Source of the DNA: Cephalotus follicularis
Lineage: Eukaryota > Streptophyta > Magnoliopsida > Oxalidales > Cephalotaceae
NCBI GenBank assembly: GCA_001972305.1
Contig: BDDD01002130.1
Location: 177,928-241,927 of the forward strand
DNA: 64,000 bases
Direction of reading: 5' to 3'
In this document: piece after piece, positions 21,651 through 31,606 of the stretch
Layout: each line of letters starts with the position of its first letter
Numbering within the stretch: position 1 is the first letter of the stretch
Notes under the pieces: generated by a model
What the model saw: only the letters and a program-made list of their open reading frames with translations
Told to the model about the DNA's origin: nothing
Database searches by the model: none
Made by a program: the position numbers and the translations under genes

Positions 21651-21710
21651 CTAAACAAATCAAGCCCTTACACGTGGGGTACTGTTGAGGGAAGGATTTC
21701 TGTATCAACA
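21651..21710 (+). repeat. 5' LTR remnant of element E
   Basis: These 60 bp match the end of the 3' LTR (31,216-31,275) almost base for base, from CTAAACAAATCAAGCCC to TATCAACA. The upstream 830 bp or so of LTR is missing: sequence left of 21,651 belongs to element I. Confidence 0.88.
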
Positions 21711-21730
21711 GTTGGCGTCGTTTGTGGGAA
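21711..21730 (+). other. Primer-binding site of element E
   Basis: GTTGGCGTCGTTTGTGGG directly follows the LTR terminus, as in elements D and F. Confidence 0.8.
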
Positions 21731-21755
21731 ACGCAGCAAAAAGCTATCAACAGCC

Positions 21756-23252
21756 ATGCCTCCGAGGAAGAACAACAACAACCTGTTGGGAGCCTCAAGC
21801 AGCCAACAACAGGAGGTCCCTCCTCCTCTCCCGGAAGCCGTCCAGGTGGTGGCCCAAGAACAAGCCCCTGTCACTGAGGAGCGGCTTAATCGGCTCATTC
21901 AGGGGGTGGAGCGTCTCACAGATTTGTTGACGACCAACCTAGCCAACCAGGCCCAGGCCTGACCTATCCAAGCAAATAGGAGAGGACAGAGAGGCCTTGT
22001 TAGGCCAGCAGTGGAGATGGGGCACCGCTGAGGTGCCAGGTGAAATCCGCCAAGGGGAGACGAACTTCCCCCAAGGCGGTCAGGGGATAATATTCCCCTG
22101 GGGAGGTGACCTGAGATCAATGAATCTCAGAGGGCAGAGTCCTCAACAGCCCGGGATCAGCCCAACGATCCCAGGAGAGCGCGTCATGAACACCATGCCA
22201 TGGATGTGGATCCTCGGGAGGAGGCCAGAGGAGAAGAGGAGGCGCAAGTGCGCTCCAATGCACTGCGCGGAGCTGGTACGGCCCGAGGAAGCAGGGTCGA
22301 CCCCACAGCCACAGTGGCTGGAGGGTCACGTGTCTCTATCAAGGCTAGGAACATAGAGGATGTGGATCAAGCAATGAACAAAAATCTTGCTGAGCTGGAA
22401 AGAAAGTTCCGAGGAGCAAAAAAGGGGAGGGGACATCTGTCCGAGGTACGCAACATCAGCGCCCACCCCTTCACATCTGAGATCATGGCAAAGGGTGTTC
22501 CTAGCAGGTTTCGGTTCCCAAGCCTTGACAAATATGACGGGTCCACGGATCCCATCCAACATGTGCAGTCTTACATTCAAGTCATGTGGATGTACCAAGC
22601 CTCGGACGCTACCCTTTGCCGAGGATTCCCAGCGACACTGACTGGAGCTGCCCAGTCGTGGTATTTCACCTTGGAAAAAGATTCAGTAGAAAACTTCGAT
22701 CAGTTTATGGAACTGTTTGTAACCAAGTTCCTCAATAGTACCACGCAAAGGAGGAACTCCACCCACCTGATCAACGTGGTGCAGGGCAAAGACGAGTTGC
22801 TGAGAGATTACTTCACCAGATTCAACAGGGAGTCTCTCACAGTGAAAGATCTGGAGCCATCCTTTTCACTGGCAGCTTTGAATAGTAGACTGAGGAGCAA
22901 CTCGTCCTTCACCTTCTCTCTTTTGAAAAAACCGGCCAAGGACATGGCAGAGCTGCTGAGGAGAGCAGAGAGATATGTCAACGCCGAGGAAGAGATGGCA
23001 GCCAGGAAACAAAAGACACCCTGGTCAGCCCATCAGGAGGAGAAAGGGGAGCGTTCACGAAATACTCCCGAGAGGAAAGAGAAGAGGAAGGAGAGGTCGG
23101 ACTTGTCCAAGGAAGACCTCAGACATAAACTCTCTAGACGAGAGAGCTCATCCAGGGGAGGGGCACCAATACCATCCTACAACCACTTTGCCCCCCTCCT
23201 GGACACACGCACCAGAATACTTGCTGTGGAGCAAGATAAGGTCCCCATCTAG
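21756..23252 (+). pseudogene. Tat-like gag, element E
   Basis: The start MPPRKNNNNLLG lies 45 bp after the LTR. The first segment runs to a stop at 21,960 (LNRLIQGVERLTDLLTTNL). The main segment (22,200-23,252) is in another frame and holds RNIEDVDQAMNKNLAELERK, LSEVRNISAHPFTSEIM, the retrotransposon-gag core (GAAQSWYFTL, ELFVTKFLNSTTQRRN, FTFSLLKKPAKDMAELLRR) and a basic tail. Gag forms the particle that packages element RNA. Compared with F and D the core is well preserved, and the lesion is the N-terminal stop and shift. Confidence 0.85.
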
Positions 23253-23880
23253 TGGCCCGAGAAGATGAGGTCCCTGGCAGAGAAGAGGGACACAGAAAAA
23301 TACTGCCGATACCATCGCGACCATGGACACGATACTGAGGAGTGCAGGCAGTTGAAGAATCGGATTGAGGACCTGATTCAGAAGGGGCACCTGCACAAGT
23401 ATGTTGACAGAGACGCCCCATAGGGCAGAAGGGAGCAAAGGAGAGAAGAGGCTCCTCGGCAGCAAGAGGAGCAACAGCAGCGAGAACCCAGAGGTGTCAT
23501 CCACACCATCTCTGGGGGGGTCGCATCTGGTGGTGACCACAAAAATGCAAGAAATGCTTATGGGAGGCAATCCTTTGCTGTGCAACAAGTCCACCACAGG
23601 AAAAGGTTGAGGACTAGTGGAGATGAAGAGGTTATATCCTTCTCGGAGGCGGACTACGAGGGAGTACGTCTCCCTCACGATGATCCAGTGGTGGTAACTC
23701 TTCTGGTGGAGCTTTTCACCATGAAGAGGATCCTTATAGGCAGTGGAAGCTCGGCCGATATCCTGTACAAACATGCGTTTGATTAGCTGAGGATACCGGC
23801 AGACCAGCTAAAGCCCGTGAAGACCCCACTGGTCAGCTTTGCAGGCGAGATGGTCCATCCTCTAGGATCCATCAACCTAT
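23253..23880 (+). pseudogene. Gag CHHC knuckle and protease, element E, truncated
   Basis: The first part reads EKYCRYHRDHGHDTEECRQ, the C-H-H-C knuckle variant common in Tat-lineage gag. The protease part reads ELFTMKRILIGSGSSADILY. The catalytic aspartate of DSGSS is glycine here (GSGSS), so the protease should be inactive, whereas F keeps DSGSS. Stops at 23,421 and 23,784 interrupt it. At 23,881 the sequence jumps from the end of protease to the end of RT, removing roughly 1.2 kb judged against F. Confidence 0.85.
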
Positions 23881-23881
23881 C

Positions 23882-24889
23882 TCGGCAATTCAAAGCATGA
23901 GGCCTCCGCAGACCATTAGGGATGTTCAAAGGCTAAATAGGAAGATTGCAGCCCTGAGCAGGTTTGTGTCAAAGTTAGCAGAGAAGTGCCTTCCTTTCTT
24001 CAAAATACTCAGGGATCCCAAGGGATTTTCTTGGTCAGACGACTATCAAGCAGCCTTCGACAAATTGAAGGAATACCTGGCTTCTCCTCCTCTGATCTCA
24101 AAACCTAAGGATAGGTAAGACTTGTATTTGTACCTTGCGGCCACCTCGGGCGTAGTGAGTGCGGTGCTAGTCAGAGAAGAGGAAAAAGTTCAAAAGCCAG
24201 TGTACTATGTGAGCAAGGCTTTGAATGATGCTGAAGAAAGGTACCCAGAGGTAGAGAAGTTTGCATATGCTTTGATCATCTCGGCCAGAAAATTGAGGCC
24301 ATATTTCCAAGCCCATACAATCAAGGTTCTGACTGACAAACCGCTTAAACAAGTTCTTGCAAAGCCTGACACCTCGGGCAGATTGATCAAGTGGTCAGTC
24401 AAGCTAGGCGAGTATGATGTGAAGTTCAAAGCCAGACCAGCAATCAAATCACAGGTCCTGGCCGACTTTGTTGGAGATAATACACCTACGGAGTGTATGG
24501 AGGAGAACCCCTCCGAGAGTGAGAGGGGAATTTGGAAGTTATCTGTGGATGGCTCATCTTGCATCACTGACAGTGGAGCAGGACTGGTATTGATGAGTCC
24601 AGATGGTTGGACGTTAGAGTATGCCCTGAGGTTCAAATTCAAAGCTACAAACAACGAAGCTGAGTGGGAAGCTCTGATAGCTGGGCTGACGATCGCAAAG
24701 CACTTGGAGGTGCAAAAGATAGAGGCCTCCAGTTATTCTCAGCTAGTGGTTGGTCTAGCAAATGGAGAGTATCAAGCCCGAGAAGACCCAATGACGAAAT
24801 ATTTATCCCATTTTCAGAGTATGAAGTCAGTTTTCAAGTTCTTAAGAATTTTGAAAGTACCCAGAGCAGAGAATGCCCGAGCAGACTAG
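23882..24889 (+). pseudogene. RT tail, RNase H and archaeal-type RNase H, element E
   Basis: It begins with the RT thumb/connection (RKIAALSRFVSKLAEKCLPF), then the gypsy RNase H (LYLAATSGVVSAVLVREE, KPVYYVSKALNDAE, VLTDKPLKQVL). After a linker follows a second RNase H of archaeal type: LSVDGSSC with the first Asp, NNEAEWEAL with Glu, and EASSYSQLVVG where F has ASSDSQ. One catalytic Asp is therefore replaced by Tyr. A stop at 24,116 precedes the RNase H frame. RNase H removes the RNA strand during reverse transcription. The extra domain is a known Tat-lineage trait. Confidence 0.85.
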
Positions 24890-26228
24890 TTATCAAAACT
24901 AGCAACGACAGAGGAGCTAGAGAAAAATCAAACCGTGCTAGTGGACTACCTGGACAAGCCCACCATCTCTGAAGCTGATGTGATGGACATTGACATACCG
25001 CAAGAGCCAAACTGGATGACTCCTTTCATCAATTGGCTGAGGAACGAAATTTTACCCGAGGACCCAGTGGAGGCGAGAAAGCTGGTCTACAAAGCAAACC
25101 GATTTCAATTCTGAGATGCGATCCTTTATAAAAGATCTTTCTCATTTCCTTGGCTAAGATGTATGACCCCCTTAGAGGCCGATTATGCTCTGAGGGAGGT
25201 CCATGAAGGAATTTGTGGCAACCACACTGGGGGCAGAACATTATCTCATAAGCTATTGAGGTAAGGATACTACTGGTCGACTATGCATCAAGATGCTATA
25301 GACTTGGTGAGAAAGTGTGACAAGTGTCAGAGGAACGCAAACATAAGTAGAAGACCTTCTCAACCTCTGATCCTTTGCACAATTGGGAATGGACTTCGTT
25401 GGACCATTACCTATGGCGACAGGCCAGAGGAAGTTTCTCATTGTAGCAGTGGACTACTTCACTAAGCGGGTGGAAGCAGAACCTCTAGCCACTATTACTG
25501 AGAAGAACACGGAGAGCTTCGTATGGAAGTCAATCATCTATAGATTTGGAGTCCCGAGGACAATTGTCACAGACAATGGTAAACAGTTTGATTGCCAAGC
25601 CTTCCGTGACTTTTGCAAAGAGTGGAGGATAAAGCATAGGCTTGCCTCAGTAGCCTACCCCCAAAGTAATGGTCAAACCGAGGTGATCAACAGAGAAATC
25701 ATCTCGGGCTTGAAGAAGCGCCTAGAAGATAGCAAAGGAAGATGGACAGAGGAGCTACCAAGCGTGCTATGGGCATACAAAACAACTCCTCGGACTACAA
25801 CTGGTGAATCCCCATACAGTCTATGTTTCAGGGCAGAGGCTATGATACCAGTGGAGATTGGTTTACAGTCACCATGGGTTGTACATTTCACTGAAGACAA
25901 CAATGAAGAAGGTCTCAGATGCATCCTCGACTTAGTGGAAGAACTTAGAGACAAGGCCGCTATCAGAGTTGCAGCCTACCAGCAAAGGGTGGGTCGCTAT
26001 TATAACAAAAGAGTAAGCCCCATACCACTAAGGCAAAGAGATCTAGTCCTACGCAACTCGGCTGTTGCGGACCCCACTGGTACCAGAGGAAAATTAGCCC
26101 CTGCCTGGGAAGGGCCATACAAAATCAAGAGGGTCGTCCGCCCAGGAACATTCAAACTTGAAACTTTGGGTGGTAGGGAGATTGCCACAGCTTGTAATGC
26201 CGAGCGTCTGAGGAAGTACTATCAATGA
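24890..26228 (+). pseudogene. Integrase, element E (core open, zinc domain broken)
   Basis: The H2C2 zinc domain (REVHEGICGNHTGGRTLSHK, then CDKCQRNANIS) has stops at about 25,113 and 25,261. The catalytic core, 25,383-26,228, is one open frame of 281 codons starting MGMDFVGPLP. Catalytic residues of DD35E are visible as D4, D64 (VTDNGKQF) and E100 (NGQTEVINR), with exactly 35 residues between the last two. The C-terminus holds the GPY/F-like segment WEGPYKIKRVVRPGTFKLE. The integrase would insert element cDNA into chromosomes. Without a continuous pol frame it cannot be made normally. Confidence 0.88.
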
Positions 26229-27318
26229 TTGTATGATATACGGAATAAAGTTGAATTTTTTCAAAATTTGTGTTCAATATCATAGTTTCAAGCTTGCAAG
26301 GGACCGGAGGTCCAATATTCATGTCCTCAAATCTCTGAACAGTCACCGATCAACCCCCTCAGTTTTTACTCCAAGCATGTCTGACCGCGCTCCCAAGGGG
26401 GCATTCAGAGTACAGCATGGCACAGGCCTAGTGCTTTCTAAGTTCTCTTACAAAGACTAGCCCCCAAAAGAAAGCAAACACGTACCGAGGTCTCGAACAG
26501 ACTGAGGTAACAAACGTCCGAGAAAACACTCAGGGACAAGCATACAAAAGACTCCTTCCGAGGAGCACATAAAAGCCTCCTTCCGAGGAGCATACAGAAG
26601 CTTCCTTCTGAGGAACACCCCTATACTCGTCAACAAAGACTCCTTCCGAGGAGCACATAAAAGCCTCCTTCCGAGGAGCATCCTAAAGACTCCCTCCGAG
26701 GAGCATCTATATACTTATCAACTAAGACTCCTTTCGAGGAGCACCCAAAAGACTTCCAAGGAAGCACTAAGACTCCCCTGGGAGCAAATACTGGTTAGCA
26801 ATATCATAGGAACTTGACTAACCAAACCTAAAATCGTGACTTGAGAGGCGAATCCATGGGTACTCGCAATGATCAAGCTCGTCGGACTAAGCACTTTAAT
26901 ACAAGTGTCCCTATGTGGACTGCAAGCTCAGCCGACCTGTCCTAAAACCTAATGGGTCAGACGATATTCTGCTCGGCAAACCCATAGGAACTTGTTCGAG
27001 CAGATCAAGAACTTAGTCAATGAATACAACAAAACTCATAAGGACTAAGTTACTATTACTTAAGAACTTTTGAAATAAAGTGTCCTGTGAGGAGTGTTAA
27101 GCTTAAGTATTTACTTCTTCGAGGAGTCAGTAACCTGGGCAAAGTTAGAATTCCTAAGGGAACTATCAACACATACATATATGCAAAGCTCAAGCACACA
27201 ATGCAAAAAATCAAAGGAAAAATCAGAGAATGCAAAAAGGTCTTTCTTTATTTATAAATTGAAAAGATTACAAGTACAAGAAAATCTAGAAAACTATTAC
27301 AAGGAAAAAAGATAAAAG
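26229..27318. other. Non-coding region between integrase and antisense gene, with tandem repeats
   Basis: There is no gene. It includes the tandem repeats at 26,540-26,790 (separate entry). The rest is unique sequence homologous to 44,050-45,790 of F, for example the paired blocks around CCTATGTGGACTGCAAGCTCAG (E) and its complement in F. Confidence 0.6.
26540..26790. repeat. Imperfect 25-29-bp tandem repeats in element E
   Basis: Units of the form AAAGACTCCTTCCGAGGAGCA recur about nine times with divergence. The corresponding place in element F holds about twenty units of a related but different 25-26-bp repeat. Confidence 0.75.
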
Positions 27319-29761
27319 CTAGCCTATAAAACTAAGCGGCAGGAGCATTAAGTGAAGATTCATCCTCTGGAGGTGGGGGAACAAAAGGCCCAGTCTGAGG
27401 AGGTTGATGAATGACGAGATCCGAGGAGGGAGCAAATGAAGCAAGGGCAGCGCAGGATCTGACAGAGGAACAACTGTCACGGCTGACCCATCTCCTCCAG
27501 CTTCGTTGCCTTGGCCTACCACAGCTCCAGAGGCAGGTTGGATTTCCTCTCCCTTTTCCATGGCCCCTAGGCCAGCTCTTTCTTCCAAGGCTTCTTCGGC
27601 CTTCACCTCCTTGGCTTCATAACCATCAGGATAGTAGTCAAAGGCTTTGGCAGCCGAGCAGTAGGAAATTTTGCCCAATGGAACCTCGGGATGGAGAGCT
27701 TTAACCCAGTTCCGGCATGTATAGAACCCCCGACGGTAGTACTCGGTGGATTCCTTAAAGACCTCATCAGCAAAGGCTTTTGAAGCTTTTTAATCCTCCA
27801 CGGAGGCCTCCATCAAGCTCTGGAACTTGTCCGAGGACTTGAATTCCGTAAGGGCATCCTCCACTGCCTTAGCCTGCTTTTCCTCCTGCTTCTTGCCAGA
27901 GTTTTCATGTTTCCTCTGCAATGCCCGGTACTGGTCGCCGATCTTGGAAAGGTCCTTTATCATTTGGTCCCTCTCCACGATGGCTTTGTTCCTCCCCTCC
28001 ACAGCTGACTCCTGGGCCTTGAGGACTTCTTCCAGTCGAGCCTCCGCCAAGCGCGAGGTCTCCATCTCCACCATCAGCTCCTCTCTTGCTTTGTCATACC
28101 TCTCCAAGATGATCAAAAAAAATTCTACCAAGAGGTGATGATCATTCAGAGCCTGCAAGAAAGACACAGAAATGAGAAGAATGAAAGCATACTAGAAGAG
28201 GAAGGTAAAGTACACAAGAAGAGGATCCTTCTTACCGTGAAGTGGCTCTACATAGAATTATGGATTAAGTCCATGTTGGTCCAGTCCTTTTTCTCCTTCA
28301 GCTTATCAGGGAAAAGGCACAGGGAGCTGAGAGCGAATGGGACCCCGGGGTTGTCCAAGCTGGTGGACCCATTCCCAACCCCCTCCAGCTCTTCAATCAT
28401 TTTCTCCACGTCCCGAGGAGGAGGCAAAATGATGGGGTTGTTAGAGGTCCTGCCGAGAGCAGACTATACCTCGACCTCGGACACCCGTTTCCCTTTTTTA
28501 CTTGGGGGCTGAGGAGGAGCGCCAGAGGAACGCCCCCCAGCGGGACGCTTGGTTCCCTTCTCCTTGGCAGCCATAGCAGCCTTCTTCATCTGCATGGCCC
28601 TCTCGGCGGTGGCCTTCGCCCTCTGCCTGGCCCCCTCGGCAGCATCCTTCTCTTTTTTCTTGGCCGCCTCCGCGGCAGCGTTCTGCTTGTTGGCTTCAGC
28701 AGATGAAGGTTTGGTGATCTTGGTGGCATTGAAGAGAGCGTCAAATCCTCGCCGAGAAGCCATTGTTACACAAAATAAAGAGGTAAAAAGGTCAGGAATA
28801 CGGAAACAAATAGTAAGAAAGCAGAAGAAACACGAAGACAAGAACTGGAGGAGATGAAAGCTTTATACAGTTTTCCCCCAACTCTTGGGGCATGGATTTT
28901 TCTGGGGATTCCCCACCCCCTAAGGTGTCCTCGACATCTGCCGAGTATGATCCTCGAAAGGGAACTACACTTAGTCCGACTCAAAGCAGACGATCCTCAA
29001 CCACTATAGAGTTCACCTCCTCGGGCTCCAATAGCAAGAGTTTGTCGAGGTCCATGTTCTCTGCCTTTGTCAGAGGGGGATGTCCTATTAAGGGGTAGGG
29101 TTTCCATGGAATCACACCAGACAGGGGAGGTGAACCCCTCAAATTTTTTTATGAGGAAGTATCTCCTCCTCCAATTTTTGATGGATTTGGTGGGGTTCAA
29201 AAGAAGTTTCTTTACGCCAGGGAGGGACTTGAAGAAATAGCCACGCTTCCCTGGCAAAGACGAGATGACATGGAACTCTTTAAATAGTCCCACTGTCGCA
29301 GCCACCTCGGATTCAAGACACCTAACTAGGAGGCCTATGATAAAGCTCCAAGACTGAGGTTGGAAAAAAGAATGGTGGAGATGAAATGTCTCCAAGACCG
29401 AGAGGGCGAAAGAGGGCACCGGGACCCTTAAACCGTGGGAGAGCGCACCTTCAAAGATGGCAAAGAAGCCCTCCCTACTCTCGGTAACTAGTCGAGGATC
29501 CGAGGGGAGACTAAATCTCAACCCAACGGGGAAATTATACTTGCGAGAAAGTTCCAGCACCTCATCGCGAGAAAGAATACTAACACCAAAGCAATCCGGG
29601 GCTAGGGTGTCAGCCTCGGTGACGGGAGCAGCAGGGTCACCCACCGCAGCCCCTAGGCTGCCTTCAGAGGAAAGGGGACTTTTGGCGGTGGGAACCACCA
29701 TGGCTAGGGGTTCGACTTCTAAGGGAGGAGAAGGCCTAGCAGTTTGTTTAGTTCTAGCCAT
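27319..29761 (-). pseudogene. Antisense multi-exon gene of element E, N-terminus identical to the histone H3 tail
   Basis: It is transcribed opposite to gag-pol. The ATG at 29,761 opens MARTKQTARPSPP: the first nine residues equal those of histone H3. The exon continues as a plant 'gypsy type transposon' domain (GLRFSLPSDPRLVTESREGF, then FHLHHSFFQPQSWSFIIGLL, and KSIKNWRRRYFLIKK). A frameshift near 29,070 disrupts its end. A second part (28,841-28,464) is Ala/Lys/Arg-rich coiled-coil with a nuclear-localisation-like KKGKR and ends at a stop. The third part (28,152-27,319) is coiled-coil followed by YYRRGFYTCRNWVKALHPEV, conserved in F as LFRRGFYSCLNMVDFHPEL. Introns at 29,762-29,837 and 28,153-28,235 have GT-AG ends. 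Function is unknown. Nuclear action is inferred. Confidence 0.75.
28153..28235 (-). other. Spliceosomal intron in the antisense gene of E
   Basis: On the minus strand the donor is CACG/GTAAGAAG and the acceptor TTTCTTGCAG/GCTCTGAATGAT, 83 bp with a pyrimidine-rich end. Element F has an intron at the equivalent place (42,984-43,057), followed by CTAATGAATGAT. Confidence 0.7.
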
Positions 29762-29837
29762 CTATGTCAGATGAAAAAAGAAGAAGCTAGAGAAGTCCTA
29801 GATCGAACTTAGAACAACAAGAAGACTGGCAACTTAC
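29762..29837 (-). other. 5' leader intron ending exactly at the ATG of the antisense gene of E
   Basis: The donor is CTTTG/GTAAGTTGCC and the acceptor GACATAG/ATGG, 76 bp, with a pyrimidine-rich stretch (CTTCTTCTTTTTTCATCTG) before the acceptor. Splicing would join the leader directly to the start codon. Confidence 0.6.
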
Positions 29838-29966
29838 CAAAGATCTTGATGAAAGAATAGTAGGGAGATGAAGTTTTGAGGGCACTGTAAATCTCAGTAT
29901 CACACAGCAACAAGACGAAGATGAGAGTTTGAATGAGTGAAAGGTTTGCTTTGTGAAGTAGATATC

Positions 29967-29974
29967 CTTTTATA
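29967..29974 (-). promoter_or_regulatory. TATA box of the antisense gene of E
   Basis: The minus strand reads GGGCCTATAAAAGGATATC, followed about 30 bp downstream by CACTCATTCAAACTCTCATC, a plausible start region. It lies 206 bp upstream of the ATG, 130 bp after removal of the leader intron. Confidence 0.6.
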
Positions 29975-30362
29975 GGCCCATAGCTCGGATCCTGGCCCTC
30001 CACCTCGCACAGATCCAATGGCTGAGGAGTGAACCATCAAATCAGACGCGGGAGACGAAGAGACAGAGGCGGGAAACGCTCAGTTAATGCCACGTGTAAG
30101 TCGTGTTCAATACACAACTTAAATGCAAATGATTTGGCCTCGCGACACGAGACCAGTTAGCAGAGATAGATCCAGACAGAGGCAAGTTTCAATCCTCTGC
30201 TAAGGCGAGACCTGTTTTGTGTCAGAGGATCTCTAAAAGCTACACCATCAGACCTCAACTCTTTTGCACGAGGAAAAGCTAATGTAAAGCTCTGCAGAGG
30301 ACGCCAGCCTGAGCCACGGCTCCCAGCTCTGTTCCTCCTCCTCTAACCACGGTCAGAGAAGA

Positions 30363-30379
30363 AGGACCAGGGGGGCATA
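30363..30379 (+). other. Polypurine tract of element E
   Basis: AGGACCAGGGGGGCATA ends one base before the LTR start TGATATGGG. Element F has the same tract at 32,163-32,180 on the minus strand. Confidence 0.85.
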
Positions 30380-31271
30380 TGATATGGGAAAAATTAGTTT
30401 ATACCAAGAACGACACGTGTCCTCTGCGGACACAGCCAAGCGTCCAAGGGCTTTAAAGTTTACATGGATACTAGTCAGAGAAAGTTTATCAAGCCCTGGC
30501 AGGAGGAGTGGGTGAAGGCATCCTCCTCGGAATTAGGTCCGAGGAACCCCTACTTAATGGTGATGAAGAATATGGCCTTCTCGGCATAAGTGCCGAGGAC
30601 ATCCTCGGCCTAAGTGCCGAGGATCTCCCTTCCAACATCAGTACAGAGGACCTAAACCAGGGGAGTCCTCCCCAACAGCACTGTGGGAGACCTCTTCCTC
30701 GGCGGCTTGGCAGAGGACTTAATGCTTTGGGCGTCGGCCCTTTAATAAGTTGTGGAAATTGAAGACCTTGAAGTGTGTAAATAACAAGAGAACTCTCCTT
30801 GTCCTCGGCAGGACAAGGCCATAAAATCAGCCTACTTTCCAGGGATTTACCGTTTCCAGATATGGAAGTTGAGATATAATAAACTACCTACAAGGAAAGT
30901 GGTGACAAATCAGGTGGAGATAAGGGAAATCCCGTTATCCTTGGCATTTCCTTTTGGGACAGCTATCACCTCCGTATTACACGCTCAGACAGTTACACTC
31001 CTACGCTATAAATACTAGTTCAACAGTCAGAGCAAAGGTCAGCCATTTTTACTCTCAAAAGAACCTAGTTTTCTCTGTGCAAAGGCCTAACTTGAGCGTC
31101 GGAGTGTCCCCGGGAGAACATCCTCCTGGACCTTCAGCGTGTTTGCTCTTCTGTGCAGAGAAAACATTCACAACCTTCTTCTACCTTCATCTCGGAGCAT
31201 CGACACAGCGTTTCCCTAAACAAATCAAGCCCTTACACGTGGGGTACTGTTGAGGGAAGGATTTATGTATC

Positions 31272-31275
<4 letters not shown>
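30380..31275 (+). repeat. 3' LTR of element E
   Basis: It begins TGATATGGGAAAAATTAG and ends GTATCAACA, 896 bp. Conserved blocks with D and F include GGAGTGTCCCCGGGAG and AATCAAGCCCTTACACGTGGGGTACTG at the end. A TATAAATA (about 31,010) is the likely LTR TATA box. Short direct repeats of GTGCCGAGGA lie at 30,587-30,650. A (CA)n tract follows the terminus. Confidence 0.88.

Positions 31276-31310
<35 letters not shown>
31273..31310. repeat. (CA)n microsatellite at the edge of the E 3' LTR
   Basis: About 19 CA dinucleotides begin within the terminal CAACA of the LTR. They are followed by a short AT run. Confidence 0.95.
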
Positions 31311-31317
<7 letters not shown>

Positions 31318-31445
31318 GTAAAGCGGCAAAAGGAAGAAAGGAAGGTAGACAGTATAGAGCAGTAAGAGAAAGCGACATGGCAGTAGGGAGAGAAACGGCA
31401 TGGAGTGAAAGAATTCTTTGAAGAATATTGCTGCTTCCATCGTCA
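31311..31445. other. Short unassigned spacer between E and F
   Basis: Purine-rich, non-coding sequence with no recognised element. It may belong to the interior of element I or to a further insertion. Confidence 0.4.
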
Positions 31446-31606
31446 TGTCCAATATATATATATTTCAGTTATGATTTTCAAGTTTAATTGCATGTTTGTG
31501 AGACACTTTTTCTTGTTAATATATTGGAACATTGATGAGAGAGAATTTTAATGATATAAATTATGTTTTAATGTTTTAATGTTAGTAGCTCTAATTCATT
31601 TATACC
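31446..31606. repeat. First copy of a tandemly duplicated target sequence, split by element F
   Basis: From the ATATAT run through GAGACACTTTTTCTTGTTAAT to CTAATTCATTTATACC this matches 54,139-54,293 with few differences. F sits at its right end. The last five bases (ATACC, 31,602-31,606) are the left target-site duplication of F. Confidence 0.85.

Larger units (their letters stand above)
21651..31275 (+). mobile_element. Element E: Tat-like Ty3/gypsy retrotransposon with antisense gene
   Basis: The order is a truncated 5' LTR (last 60 bp only), primer site, gag, CHHC knuckle, protease, RNase H plus a second archaeal-type RNase H, integrase, tandem repeats, an antisense multi-exon gene, polypurine tract and a full 896-bp 3' LTR. 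The second RNase H and the extra gene between integrase and 3' LTR mark the Tat lineage. The RT core is deleted, and stops interrupt several domains. With no intact 5' LTR and no visible target duplication, the left edge is a rearrangement breakpoint. Confidence 0.85.

Noticed and set aside
27411-28138. Plus-strand ORFs opposite the antisense gene of E
   Set aside because: They are mirror frames of the coiled-coil coding sequence on the other strand, with no independent support.
29725-29761. A true histone H3 gene or H3 pseudogene
   Set aside because: Only residues 1-9 match. The frame continues into the plant gypsy-type transposon domain, with no trace of the H3 globular fold, and the nucleotide sequence differs between E and F.
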